Shown one piece after another: positions 7,459 to 13,884 of a DNA stretch of 15,187 nucleotides. Position numbers and translations under genes: made by a program. Every line of letters starts with the position of its first letter. The first letter of the stretch is position 1. The notes beneath the pieces are model-generated. The model was not told the DNA's origin. It saw only the letters and a list, made by a program, of their open reading frames with translations, and searched no databases. Source of the DNA: M55B157 sp040265115 (GTDB taxonomy: Bacteria > Actinomycetota > Actinomycetes > S36-B12); NCBI GenBank assembly GCA_040265115.1, contig JBDQGZ010000035.1, positions 1-15,187 of the forward strand, read 5' to 3'.

Positions 7459-8343
7459 ACTGACCGGCGCCTCATGCTTGTACATGCCCATCCCGATGAC
7501 GAGGTCATCGGCACCGGAGCGACCATGGCGAAGTACGTCGACGAGGGAGCCCTAGTCGCCCTCGTGACCTGCACGCTCGGGGAGGAGGGTGAGGTGCTCG
7601 TTCCCGATCTCGCTCACCTTGCGGCTGATCGCGAGGATGCCCTGGGACCGCATCGCCACACCGAACTGGCCGATGCCATGTCCGTTCTCGGGGTCAACGA
7701 CTGGAACCTCCTCGGCGAACCAGGCCGTTATCGGGACTCGGGGATGGTGGGCACGCCGAGCAATGATCGCGAGGGTGCCTTCATGAATGCCGATCTCCTC
7801 GCCGCGGCGAAGGATCTCGTTGCCATCATCCGTGACCGGCGTCCGCAAGTACTCGTCACGTACGACGATTTCGGCGGGTATGGACACCCGGATCACATCC
7901 AGGCCCATCGCGTCGCAACTTACGCGATTGCGCTCGCTGCCGCACCGAGCTTCGCAACTGATCTTGGCGAACCGTGGCAGGTCAGCAAGGTGTATTGGAC
8001 GGCCTTCCCCCGCAGTGTCATCCGCGCGGGAGTCGAAGCCCTCAAGGCCGCAGGCGAATCGAACGACTTCACAGACATGGATCCCGATGACATTCCCTTC
8101 GCGATCGATGACGACCTCATCACGACAGCGATCAGCGCTCCCGAGCACCTCGACCGGAAAATGACGGCGTTGGCTCGCCACGCCACCCAGGTGACGACGG
8201 ACGGGGGCTTCTTCGCCCTCGCAGACAATGTGGGAATGCAAGCCTTCGCTACCGAGTACTTCCGCCTCGTTCAGGGCGAGCCCGGGGGGCCATTCGATGA
8301 CGAGGGCCGGGAAACCGATCTCTTCGCCGGCCTGTCGGAATGA
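7456..8343 (+). CDS. mshB: N-acetyl-1-D-myo-inositol-2-amino-2-deoxy-alpha-D-glucopyranoside deacetylase (mycothiol biosynthesis)
   Basis: Zinc-dependent deacetylase (295 aa) of the LmbE/PIG-L family. It removes the acetyl group from GlcNAc-Ins to give GlcN-Ins, the second committed step of mycothiol synthesis. The AHPDDE motif supplies His12 and Asp15 as metal ligands and Asp14 as general base, and GYGHPDHIQAH supplies His144 and ligand His147, the same register as the characterised mycobacterial enzyme. LVTCTLGEEGEV (about 37-48), GPGRYRDSGM-like and FGGYGHPDH segments favour MshB over the paralogous conjugate amidase Mca. The start is placed at GTG 7456, not GTG 7447, because 7447 falls inside the probable -10 box and adds only three residues. 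The 3' end overlaps the next gene by 4 nt (ATGA). Other mycothiol genes (mshA, mshC, mshD) are not in the window. Confidence 0.94.
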   Translation: MTDRRLMLVHAHPDDEVIGTGATMAKYVDEGALVALVTCTLGEEGEVLVPDLAHLAADREDALGPHRHTELADAMSVLGVNDWNLLGEPGRYRDSGMVGTPSNDREGAFMNADLLAAAKDLVAIIRDRRPQVLVTYDDFGGYGHPDHIQAHRVATYAIALAAAPSFATDLGEPWQVSKVYWTAFPRSVIRAGVEALKAAGESNDFTDMDPDDIPFAIDDDLITTAISAPEHLDRKMTALARHATQVTTDGGFFALADNVGMQAFATEYFRLVQGEPGGPFDDEGRETDLFAGLSE

Positions 8344-8720
8344 CGCTTTCCCGCGGGGGACTGCTCGCGGCCAGCGTGGCCTTCCTCATCGCCGGGATCC
8401 TGCTGGGGACGGTGCTGGCCTTCTGGCAGGCCGTGCGCCTCGTGCTGGGCCCTCTCACGATCCCCTGGGGTGCGATCATCGCGGTCATCCTGCTTGTGGC
8501 GGCCATTCGACTCGCGACGAATGCCGCCGGCTCGCGTTGGTTGGGAGTGGCGGTCTTCGCCGGGTGGCTCATCGCCACGGTCATGTTCGCTTCCTCGACC
8601 CCCTGGGCGGCCGACATCGTCCTCTCCTCCGGTGCCCGCCAACTGGGTTATCTCCTGGGCGGCGTGATCGCCGGGTCGGCGGCCGCGAGTATCCGATCCA
8701 GAGTTTCCCCGCCTGTGTGA
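8340..8720 (+). CDS. Small membrane protein of the mshB-downstream family (DUF6113-like)
   Basis: A 126-aa protein that is almost entirely membrane helix: about residues 7-27, 42-60, 67-87 and 100-118, with short basic ends (RSRVSPPV at the C-terminus). It has no catalytic motif I recognise. Its place, translationally coupled to mshB through an ATGA overlap, matches the conserved small membrane protein found after mshB in other actinobacteria (Rv1171 in M. tuberculosis). I think this corresponds to Pfam DUF6113, but I cannot check that. The function is unknown. A role linked to mycothiol or to the envelope is only suggested by the constant neighbourhood. Confidence 0.82.
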   Translation: MTLSRGGLLAASVAFLIAGILLGTVLAFWQAVRLVLGPLTIPWGAIIAVILLVAAIRLATNAAGSRWLGVAVFAGWLIATVMFASSTPWAADIVLSSGARQLGYLLGGVIAGSAAASIRSRVSPPV

Positions 8721-8762
8721 TGGGCGACACGCACAGTTTTCGCTTCGAGGGGATCCTGTGCC

Positions 8763-8768
8763 TACGAT
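8763..8768 (+). promoter_or_regulatory. Putative -10 box for the VanW-family gene
   Basis: TACGAT fits TANNNT in the 167-bp gap after the mshB operon. It would place transcription start near 8775 and give a leader of about 110 nt containing the hairpins at 8795-8836. The -35 region (around 8739-8745, TTCGCT-like) is weak. Confidence 0.35.
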
Positions 8769-8794
8769 GGAGCGTCAATCCCACAGACACAGAG

Positions 8795-8836
8795 GTCCGT
8801 CGGCCAGACTTGCCCTAGGCCGACGGTCTGACGGAC
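8795..8836 (+). promoter_or_regulatory. Leader element with two mutually exclusive hairpins upstream of the VanW-family gene
   Basis: Hairpin A is a perfect 9-bp stem, CCGTCGGCC (8797-8805) with GGCCGACGG (8818-8826), and a 12-nt loop. Hairpin B pairs GTCCGTC (8795-8801) with GACGGAC (8830-8836), extended by AGAC (8806-8809) with GTCT (8826-8829) across a 4-nt bulge. Both use bases 8797-8801, so they cannot form together. The element could be a terminator of the mshB operon, an attenuator-like switch, or a DNA operator. No T-run follows either hairpin. Confidence 0.45.
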
Positions 8837-8887
8837 GTGGGCGCAGGCCCCCGCCGGGCATGAGGAACGACTGAGAGTGAGGCCGGA

Positions 8888-10840
8888 GTGAGCGAGGCGG
8901 ATCGCCCCGAGTCGGCGCAGCATGCGCGCCCGGGGGCCACGGGTCTCCGCGCCCTGCTCACCGTCGGTGGTGTCCTCGCGGGCGCCGCTGCGTTCTATGC
9001 GGGGATGCTGGTGGGATCCGCTGGGGATGATGTGCCGGCCAACACCACGGTGCTCGGGGTGCAGATCGGTGGGATGAGTTCCGCGGAGGCGGTGTCCGTC
9101 CTCGAGACCGAACTCGGTCCCATGGCCTCGGCTCCGATCCAAATCTCAGCCTATGAAGCCTCCACCAGCATGGCTCCTGCCGAGATGGGCATGTCTTTCG
9201 ATCCGGTGGCCACCGTTGATGATGCAAGTGGGCGGCTGTACAACCCCTGGGCGATGGTGCAGCGGCTGTTTGGCTCTGTCCCCGTCGATCCGGTGGTCAT
9301 CATCGACGAGCAGACGATGGCGGAGAGCCTCACCGAATTCGCCTCCGTCATCACCGTCGAGCCCATCGAACCGGTCCTGTCCTATTCCGGCCTGCAGCCC
9401 GTGCTGACCCCGGGCTCGGATGGCCGCAGCCTCGATGTGGAGGGATCGGTCGACCTGATCGCCGATGCCTATCTGGTGAACACTGCCTCCATCGCGCTGC
9501 CGGAAGTCACCGTTCCGCCGTCGGTCAATGAAGAGGAAGCGATCGCACTGCGTGATGGCTTCGCGACGACCGCCGTCTCAGGTCCGGTGTACGTCGAGGC
9601 AGGTTCGGTCACGGCCGAGGTGCCCGCGCAGACCATCGCGCGGTCGCTGAGCTTCGAAATCGTGGGCGGCGAACTGCGCCAGGAACTCAACGGCGCCAAG
9701 ATCTACAAGGCGGTCGCTGATCAGCTCGCCCCGATCGAGACACCGGGGAACGACGCCACGTTCGAGATCGTCGACGGCACACCCGTCGTCGTGCCCTCCA
9801 AGGTCGGAGAGGGAGTGGCAGACGACGACCTGGCCGCGGCGGTGGGTTCGGTGCTGGATCGCACCGGCGATGAGCGTCGGGCGACAGCACCCATCACAGT
9901 CCGCGATCCCTCTCTCACCACCGAGATGGCAGGCGAGATCGGCGTGATCGAGGAGATCTCCTCCTTCACCCAGCAGGTGTCGTATGTGCCTTACATGGCG
10001 CACAACCTGTCGCTCGCCGCGGAGTACATCAACGGAACCCTGCTCATGCCCGGTGACGTGTTCTCGATGAACGAGACCACGGAGAACCGGGATCCGGTGG
10101 ATGGCTACATGGAGGGCTACGTCATCGGAGCAGGCGGTGTCTTCGCCAAGGCCCTCGGTGGTGGCCTATCGGCTGCGACGACCACGATGTGGTCTGCGGC
10201 GTTCTACGCCGGGTTAGAGCCGGTCGAGGTGCGTGCGCACTCGATCTATATCTCCCGTTACGTTCCAGGCCTTGAGGCGACCGTGGCGTGGGACTACTTC
10301 GATATGAAGTTCAAGAACAACCAGCCCACAGCGGTGTTCATCACAGCCTCCACGACGAACACGACGATGACGGTCACGATGTACGGCACGAAGCAGTACA
10401 CCGATGTGAAGGCCGAGGTCGGGAATCGTTACAACGTCACCAACTTCCGCACCATCTACAACGAGGCAGACAATTGCGCCGCCCAGTCCGGTGGTGTTGG
10501 CTTCACCGTCGATGTGGACCGAGTGTTCTATCAGGGCGACCAGGAAGTTGATCGCGAGACGTTCACCACCAGGTATGCCCCTTCTCCGAAGGTCGAGTGC
10601 GGGCCGGACCCCGCCGACGAGGAGAAGGACAAAGACAAAGACAAAGACAAGGACAAGGACAAGGACAAAGACACCGACAACGGTTCGGACCCGGGGACTG
10701 AGGATCCAGGAACCGCGCCCGAGCCCAGCGCGGAGCCGGCGCCCGACGCAGGTGACGGTGGCGGAGAGGGTCCCAACGACGGCGACCCGGCTGCAGGGCC
10801 CGCCACGGTCTCGCTCCGCGGAATCCTCGCGCGCCCCTAG
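8888..10840 (+). CDS. Membrane-anchored VanW-family protein with peptidoglycan-binding (PG_binding_4) domains
   Basis: A 650-aa envelope protein. A cytoplasmic N-terminus is followed by one membrane helix (about 19-44) and a large extracellular part. Two regions look like PG_binding_4 repeats (about 55-160 and 235-340), then a VanW domain (about 365-500) with NLSLAAEYINGT, MPGDVFSMNE, GGGLSAATTT, HSIYISRY and ATVAWDYFDMKFKNN segments. A following beta-rich module has Cys530 and Cys571, the only two cysteines, well placed for a disulfide. The tail (578-650) is a (KD)8 tract and then Pro/Gly/Asp/Glu-rich low-complexity sequence. In VanW proteins I recall a Gln or Cys-Gln after GGGxS or GGGI; here the residue is Ala. 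GTG 8888 is preceded by GAGG at 5 nt. The molecular role of VanW proteins is unsettled; cell-wall association is inferred from the architecture. Confidence 0.9.
   Translation: MSEADRPESAQHARPGATGLRALLTVGGVLAGAAAFYAGMLVGSAGDDVPANTTVLGVQIGGMSSAEAVSVLETELGPMASAPIQISAYEASTSMAPAEMGMSFDPVATVDDASGRLYNPWAMVQRLFGSVPVDPVVIIDEQTMAESLTEFASVITVEPIEPVLSYSGLQPVLTPGSDGRSLDVEGSVDLIADAYLVNTASIALPEVTVPPSVNEEEAIALRDGFATTAVSGPVYVEAGSVTAEVPAQTIARSLSFEIVGGELRQELNGAKIYKAVADQLAPIETPGNDATFEIVDGTPVVVPSKVGEGVADDDLAAAVGSVLDRTGDERRATAPITVRDPSLTTEMAGEIGVIEEISSFTQQVSYVPYMAHNLSLAAEYINGTLLMPGDVFSMNETTENRDPVDGYMEGYVIGAGGVFAKALGGGLSAATTTMWSAAFYAGLEPVEVRAHSIYISRYVPGLEATVAWDYFDMKFKNNQPTAVFITASTTNTTMTVTMYGTKQYTDVKAEVGNRYNVTNFRTIYNEADNCAAQSGGVGFTVDVDRVFYQGDQEVDRETFTTRYAPSPKVECGPDPADEEKDKDKDKDKDKDKDKDTDNGSDPGTEDPGTAPEPSAEPAPDAGDGGGEGPNDGDPAAGPATVSLRGILARP
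10625..10672 (+). repeat. Hexanucleotide tandem repeat AARGAC x8, coding (Lys-Asp)8
   Basis: Eight consecutive 6-bp units of AAG-GAC or AAA-GAC in frame inside the VanW-family gene, followed by a diverged ACC-GAC unit. Because the unit is a multiple of three, gain or loss of copies would change tract length without breaking the frame. The mix of AAA and AAG shows that some units have diverged by silent changes. Confidence 0.95.
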
Positions 10841-10869
10841 TCCACAGATGCCCCTGTGATGTGTACGGT
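10841..10869 (+). promoter_or_regulatory. Putative promoter of the fdxA-dapC operon
   Basis: A -35-like TCCACA (10841-10846, four of six bases of TTGACA) is separated by 17 nt from a -10-like TACGGT (10864-10869, TANNNT). Transcription would begin around 10876, giving a leader of about 70 nt. The same TACGGT hexamer occurs upstream of citrate synthase. The promoter starts immediately after the stop of the VanW-family gene. Confidence 0.5.
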
Positions 10870-10875
10870 GGGGCA

Positions 10876-10916
10876 CGGACGGGCGACCCGTTCCGGTCCC
10901 GGTCTTCCGCGGGACT
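10876..10916 (+). promoter_or_regulatory. Two tandem hairpins in the ferredoxin gene leader
   Basis: Hairpin 1 (10876-10895) pairs CGGA-CGGG with CCCG-TCCG around a CGA loop with one bulged T, and begins at the predicted transcription start. Hairpin 2 pairs GTCCCG (10896-10901) with CGGGAC (10910-10915), extendable by a G-T wobble, with an 8-nt loop. They are directly adjacent and lie 30 nt before the GTG start. They could stabilise the mRNA, regulate it, or reflect base composition. I recognise no known riboswitch. Confidence 0.4.
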
Positions 10917-10945
10917 CGAACCGAAGGTGAAGGGACTGTGGTGAG

Positions 10946-11269
10946 GTGACCTACGTCATCGCGTTTCCATGTGTCGATGTGAAGGACAAGTCCTGCATCG
11001 AGGAGTGCCCCGTCGACTGCATCTACGAGGGTGATCGGATGCTCTACATCCAGCCCGACGAGTGCGTCGACTGCGGGGCCTGCGAGCCGGTGTGCCCGGT
11101 GGAGGCGATCTTCTACGAGGACGATGTCCCCGATGAGTGGAGCGACTACACCGCGGCGAATGCAGAGTTCTTTGCTGAACTCGGCTCTCCCGGTGGCGCC
11201 GCCAAACTCGGGCCACAGGAGTTCGACGCCCCGCTGCTTGCCTCCGTCCCGGCAAAGGACGGCGACTGA
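10946..11269 (+). CDS. fdxA: 7Fe ferredoxin (FdxA/FdxC type)
   Basis: A 107-aa electron carrier with one [3Fe-4S] and one [4Fe-4S] cluster. Cysteines are Cys9, 17, 21, 25, 40, 43, 46 and 50. By analogy with Azotobacter ferredoxin I, Cys9, 17 and 50 would bind the 3Fe cluster and Cys21, 40, 43 and 46 the 4Fe cluster, leaving Cys25 free. The core (MTYVIAFPCVDVKDKSCIEE then CPVDCIYEG, and PDECVDCGACEPVCPVEAIF) is diagnostic. A C-terminal extension (about 58-107) is as in other actinobacterial members. The start is GTG 10946. It overlaps the probable dapC start by 4 nt, and a dapC ribosome site lies in its last codons. The same ferredoxin-dapC neighbourhood occurs in mycobacteria (Rv1177-Rv1178). 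In actinobacteria this ferredoxin often serves cytochrome P450s and other redox partners. Nothing here identifies its partner. Confidence 0.97.
   Translation: MTYVIAFPCVDVKDKSCIEECPVDCIYEGDRMLYIQPDECVDCGACEPVCPVEAIFYEDDVPDEWSDYTAANAEFFAELGSPGGAAKLGPQEFDAPLLASVPAKDGD
11254..11268 (+). promoter_or_regulatory. Shine-Dalgarno site and CTG start codon of dapC
   Basis: AAAGGA (11254-11259) lies 6 nt before CTG 11266. The CTG overlaps the ferredoxin stop TGA (11267-11269) as CTGA, the same geometry as the GTGA and ATGA overlaps at 2566 and 8340. Between the upstream in-frame stop (11176-11178) and ATG 11332 there is no ATG, GTG or TTG in the dapC frame. Confidence 0.65.
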
Positions 11270-12372
11270 AGCCTCGTCGCGGCGCTGCGCTGCCGGATTT
11301 CCCTTGGGACCGGCTCGCGCCGTTCTCCGCCATGGCTCACGCTCATCCCGGCGGGGTTGCCGATCTGTCGGTCGGGACGCCGGTCGATCCCACCCCGGCC
11401 GTCGCTCAGGAGGCGCTGGCCGCAGCGGCGAATGCCCCGGGCTATCCCGCGGTCGCCGGTCTGCCTGAGGTGCACAGAGCCGCCTCCCGGTGGCTCGCAC
11501 GTTCCCTGAACGTCCACCTCGCCGATCCGGCCACGGTTCTGCCCACCATCGGGTCAAAGGAACTCGTCGCTCTCCTGCCCACTCTGCTCGGCCTCGGTGC
11601 TGAAGATCGCGTCGTGATTCCGACCCTGGCTTACCCGACCTACGACGTGGGTGCGCGCTTTGCAGGATGTGAGGTCGTCGCCTCCGATGATCCGGCGGAT
11701 ATCGCGGGGGCTGCGCTGGTGTGGATCAACTCCCCGAGCAACCCGACCGGAGCGATCGCCGACGTCGACTGGCTGCGCGAGATGGTCGGCGCAGCGCGAG
11801 CCACCGGGGCCCTGGTGGCCAGCGATGAGTGCTACGCAGAGTTCGGCTGGGAGGGGCGGACGGTGTCGGCCCTCCACGATTCGGTCAGTGACGGAAGCTC
11901 TGAGGGCATCATCAGCTTACATTCGCTGTCGAAGCGCTCGGCGATGGCGGGATACCGCTTCGGTTTCGTCACTGGTGACCCTGCGGTCGTTGCGACACTG
12001 CTCGAAGTTCGCAAGCATCTGGGGTTCATGGTGCCGCGCCCGGTTCAGGAGGCGGCCATCGCCGCACTCGACGACCATACGCATGTCGAGCACCAGCGAT
12101 CTTTGTACGCCCGACGTCGAGCCCGGTTGCGTCCAGCGCTCGAGGCCGCAGGGTTCCGTATCGATCACAGTGAAGCCGGTCTGTATCTGTGGGCGACACG
12201 AGACGAACCATGCTGGGACACGGTCGCCGATCTCGCCGAGCGCGGGGTGCTGGTGACACCGGGTGACTTCTACGGACCCCTGGGAGGCCGCCACGTCCGG
12301 GTCGCCCTCACCGCGACCGACGAGGCGATCGAGCTCGCGGCTGCTCGCGTGGATCGCCGTCTGAATCAGTAG
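11266..12372 (+). CDS. dapC: Succinyldiaminopimelate transaminase DapC, probable CTG start
   Basis: Class I/II PLP-dependent aminotransferase (368 aa from CTG, 346 aa from ATG 11332). It converts N-succinyl-2-amino-6-ketopimelate and glutamate to N-succinyl-LL-2,6-diaminopimelate in DAP/lysine synthesis. In CTG numbering the PLP Lys is Lys223 in LSKRSAMAGYR. Asn159 (NSPSNPTG), Asp187 and Tyr190 (SDECY) contact the cofactor, and Arg345 (GGRHVRVALT) is the likely carboxylate-binding Arg. LSVGTPVDPTP near the N-terminus is typical of actinobacterial DapC. The segment LPDFPWDRL at 9-17 matches the N-terminus I recall for Rv1178 (LPVFPWDTL) and is lost if translation starts at ATG 11332, so the CTG start with its good ribosome site is preferred. 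It is co-transcribed with the ferredoxin. The partner enzyme DapD is encoded 1.5 kb downstream on the other strand. Confidence 0.93.
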   Translation: MKPRRGAALPDFPWDRLAPFSAMAHAHPGGVADLSVGTPVDPTPAVAQEALAAAANAPGYPAVAGLPEVHRAASRWLARSLNVHLADPATVLPTIGSKELVALLPTLLGLGAEDRVVIPTLAYPTYDVGARFAGCEVVASDDPADIAGAALVWINSPSNPTGAIADVDWLREMVGAARATGALVASDECYAEFGWEGRTVSALHDSVSDGSSEGIISLHSLSKRSAMAGYRFGFVTGDPAVVATLLEVRKHLGFMVPRPVQEAAIAALDDHTHVEHQRSLYARRRARLRPALEAAGFRIDHSEAGLYLWATRDEPCWDTVADLAERGVLVTPGDFYGPLGGRHVRVALTATDEAIELAAARVDRRLNQ

Positions 12373-12381
12373 GGGTTGGTC

Positions 12382-12403
12382 GGTCTGCGGCGCATGCCGG
12401 ACC
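12382..12403 (+). terminator. Candidate terminator after dapC
   Basis: GGTC (12382-12385) and CGGC (12388-12391) pair with GCCG (12396-12399) and GACC (12400-12403) around a GCAT loop, an 8-bp stem with a 2-nt bulge, 10 nt after the dapC stop. There is no T-run, which is common for terminator-like hairpins in high-GC actinobacteria but leaves the call weak. Confidence 0.4.
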
Positions 12404-12437
12404 AGGGGTCCCCGAAGCGGAGTTCGTCCCTCGCCGA

Positions 12438-12443
12438 TACGGT
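12438..12443 (+). promoter_or_regulatory. Putative -10 box for citrate synthase
   Basis: TACGGT (TANNNT), identical to the hexamer proposed for the ferredoxin operon. It would give a leader of about 80 nt before GTG 12530. No good -35 hexamer is visible at the usual spacing. Confidence 0.35.
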
Positions 12444-12516
12444 GTGACCTGTCAGCACGCGCGCCCCGCACACCCTGCGGAGGAGCGCCCGATCGTCCCC
12501 ACCGGGGCGAATGTTG

Positions 12517-12523
12517 AGGAGGT
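12517..12523 (+). promoter_or_regulatory. Strong Shine-Dalgarno site of citrate synthase
   Basis: AGGAGGT, 6 nt before GTG 12530, close to an ideal anti-16S match. It fixes the GTG start and fits high expression of a central-metabolism enzyme. Confidence 0.8.
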
Positions 12524-12529
12524 CGCAGC

Positions 12530-13816
12530 GTGTCGGAGGCCGTGCTCCACTACCCCGAGGGAGAGCTTTCGTTTCCAGAGGTTCCCTCGACGATCGGGGA
12601 GTCCGGTTACAACATCGCTCCGCTGCTGGCGACCACTGGCCACGTCACCCTCGACACCGGCTTCGTCAACACCGCCGCCTGCACCTCCGCCGTCACCTAT
12701 ATCGATGGTGACAAGGGCATCCTGCGCTATCGCGGCTACCCCATCGAGCAGCTCGCGGAGCAGTCGACCTTCCTCGAGACCGCGTTCCTGCTCATCTACG
12801 GGAATCTGCCGTCGGCGGAGCAACTGAACGACTTCAAAGCGCTCATCAAGCGCCACACCATGCTCCACGAGGATCTTCGTCGCTTCTTCGACGGCTTCCC
12901 CCCGGACGCCCACCCCATGCCCGTGCTGTCCTCCGCGGTGTCGGCGCTGAGCACCTTCTACCAGGATTCCCTCGATCCCTTCGATCCTGAGCAGGTCGAG
13001 ATCTCCACCATTCGGTTGCTCGCGAAGGTTCCCACCATCGCCGCCTATGCCTACAAGAAGTCGGTCGGACAGCCGTTTTTGTATCCGGACAATTCCCTGG
13101 GTTTCGTCGACAACTTCCTACGCATGACCTTCGGGGTTCCGGCGGAGGAGTACGAGGTCAACCCGGTCGTGTCGAAGACGCTGAACATGCTGCTTCTCCT
13201 GCACGCCGATCACGAGCAGAACTGCTCCACGTCGACCGTCCGACTGGTGGGTTCCTCGCACGCGAACCTCTTCGCATCGGTTTCGGCTGGCGTCAATGCT
13301 CTCTTCGGTCCGTTGCACGGGGGAGCCAATCAGGCAGTGCTGGAAATGCTGGAGAACATCCACGCCTCCGGCGGCGGAGTGAACACCTTCATCCGTCAGG
13401 TGAAGAACCGCGAGGACGGCGTGAAACTCATGGGCTTCGGCCACCGGGTCTACAAGAACTACGACCCGCGCGCGGCGATCGTGAAGAAGGCCGCCCACGA
13501 GACTTTCGCCGCCCTCGACGTCAAGGATCCGCTGCTCGATATCGCGATGCGACTCGAGGAGGTCGCGCTCGCCGATGACTTCTTCATCGAGCGTCGGCTG
13601 TATCCCAATGTCGACTTCTACACCGGCCTGATCTACAAGGCGATGGGCTTCCCCACCCGGATGTTCACCGTGCTCTTCGCCCTGGGCCGCTTGCCGGGCT
13701 GGATCGCGCAGTGGCGCGAAATGATCGACGATCCTGCGACGAAGATCGGTCGTCCGCGCCAGGTCTACATCGGCGAGCCGATGCGCAACTACGTACCGGT
13801 CGTTGATCGGGGATAG
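12530..13816 (+). CDS. gltA: Citrate synthase (type II, GltA)
   Basis: Condenses acetyl-CoA and oxaloacetate to citrate, the entry step of the TCA cycle (428 aa, usual length for the hexameric type). Catalytic residues are His263 (GPLHGGANQA), His305 (MGFGHRVYKNYDPR) and Asp362 (NVDFYTG). The N-terminal small beta domain (about 1-55) and the conserved LRYRGYPIEQLA and LLLHADHEQNCSTS segments are present. The C-terminal PRQVYIGEP with the following basic and aromatic residues is typical of GltA. GTG 12530 is fixed by a near-perfect Shine-Dalgarno sequence. The gene lies 157 nt downstream of dapC with its own likely promoter, and is convergent with dapD. Gene placement may be incidental to lysine synthesis, though both draw on oxaloacetate. 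Confidence 0.97.
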   Translation: MSEAVLHYPEGELSFPEVPSTIGESGYNIAPLLATTGHVTLDTGFVNTAACTSAVTYIDGDKGILRYRGYPIEQLAEQSTFLETAFLLIYGNLPSAEQLNDFKALIKRHTMLHEDLRRFFDGFPPDAHPMPVLSSAVSALSTFYQDSLDPFDPEQVEISTIRLLAKVPTIAAYAYKKSVGQPFLYPDNSLGFVDNFLRMTFGVPAEEYEVNPVVSKTLNMLLLLHADHEQNCSTSTVRLVGSSHANLFASVSAGVNALFGPLHGGANQAVLEMLENIHASGGGVNTFIRQVKNREDGVKLMGFGHRVYKNYDPRAAIVKKAAHETFAALDVKDPLLDIAMRLEEVALADDFFIERRLYPNVDFYTGLIYKAMGFPTRMFTVLFALGRLPGWIAQWREMIDDPATKIGRPRQVYIGEPMRNYVPVVDRG

Positions 13817-13858
13817 CCCCCACTGACGATTGAGTGGATCCGCGTGGCCTCGCTGTTC

Positions 13859-13883
13859 GGCCATCGGGCAACGGGGGATGGCC
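13859..13883. terminator. Candidate bidirectional terminator between gltA and dapD
   Basis: A perfect 7-bp inverted repeat, GGCCATC (13859-13865) and GATGGCC (13877-13883), with an 11-nt loop. It fills the end of the 68-bp convergent gap and touches the dapD stop codon. No T-run is present on either strand. Confidence 0.45.
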
Positions 13884-13884
13884 C

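Noticed and set aside
7402..7491. Longer N-terminus for the S9 peptidase
   Set aside because: It would overlap the start of mshB, has no ribosome site, and the added residues do not look like the family; ATG 7401 has AGGA at 7 nt.
10625..10678. Tandem repeat considered as a CRISPR array or mobile element trace
   Set aside because: The unit is 6 bp, in frame, without spacers, and encodes a Lys-Asp tract inside an intact gene.
10843..10858. CACAG/CTGTG inverted repeat after the VanW-family stop, considered as a terminator
   Set aside because: The stem is only 5 bp with no T-run, and it overlaps the better supported -35 region of the ferredoxin promoter.
10214..11557. A 447-codon minus-strand open frame across the vanW 3' end, fdxA and the dapC start
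   Set aside because: It spans three well supported plus-strand genes and contains a Val/Leu/Phe repeat that is only the reverse of the Lys-Asp tract.
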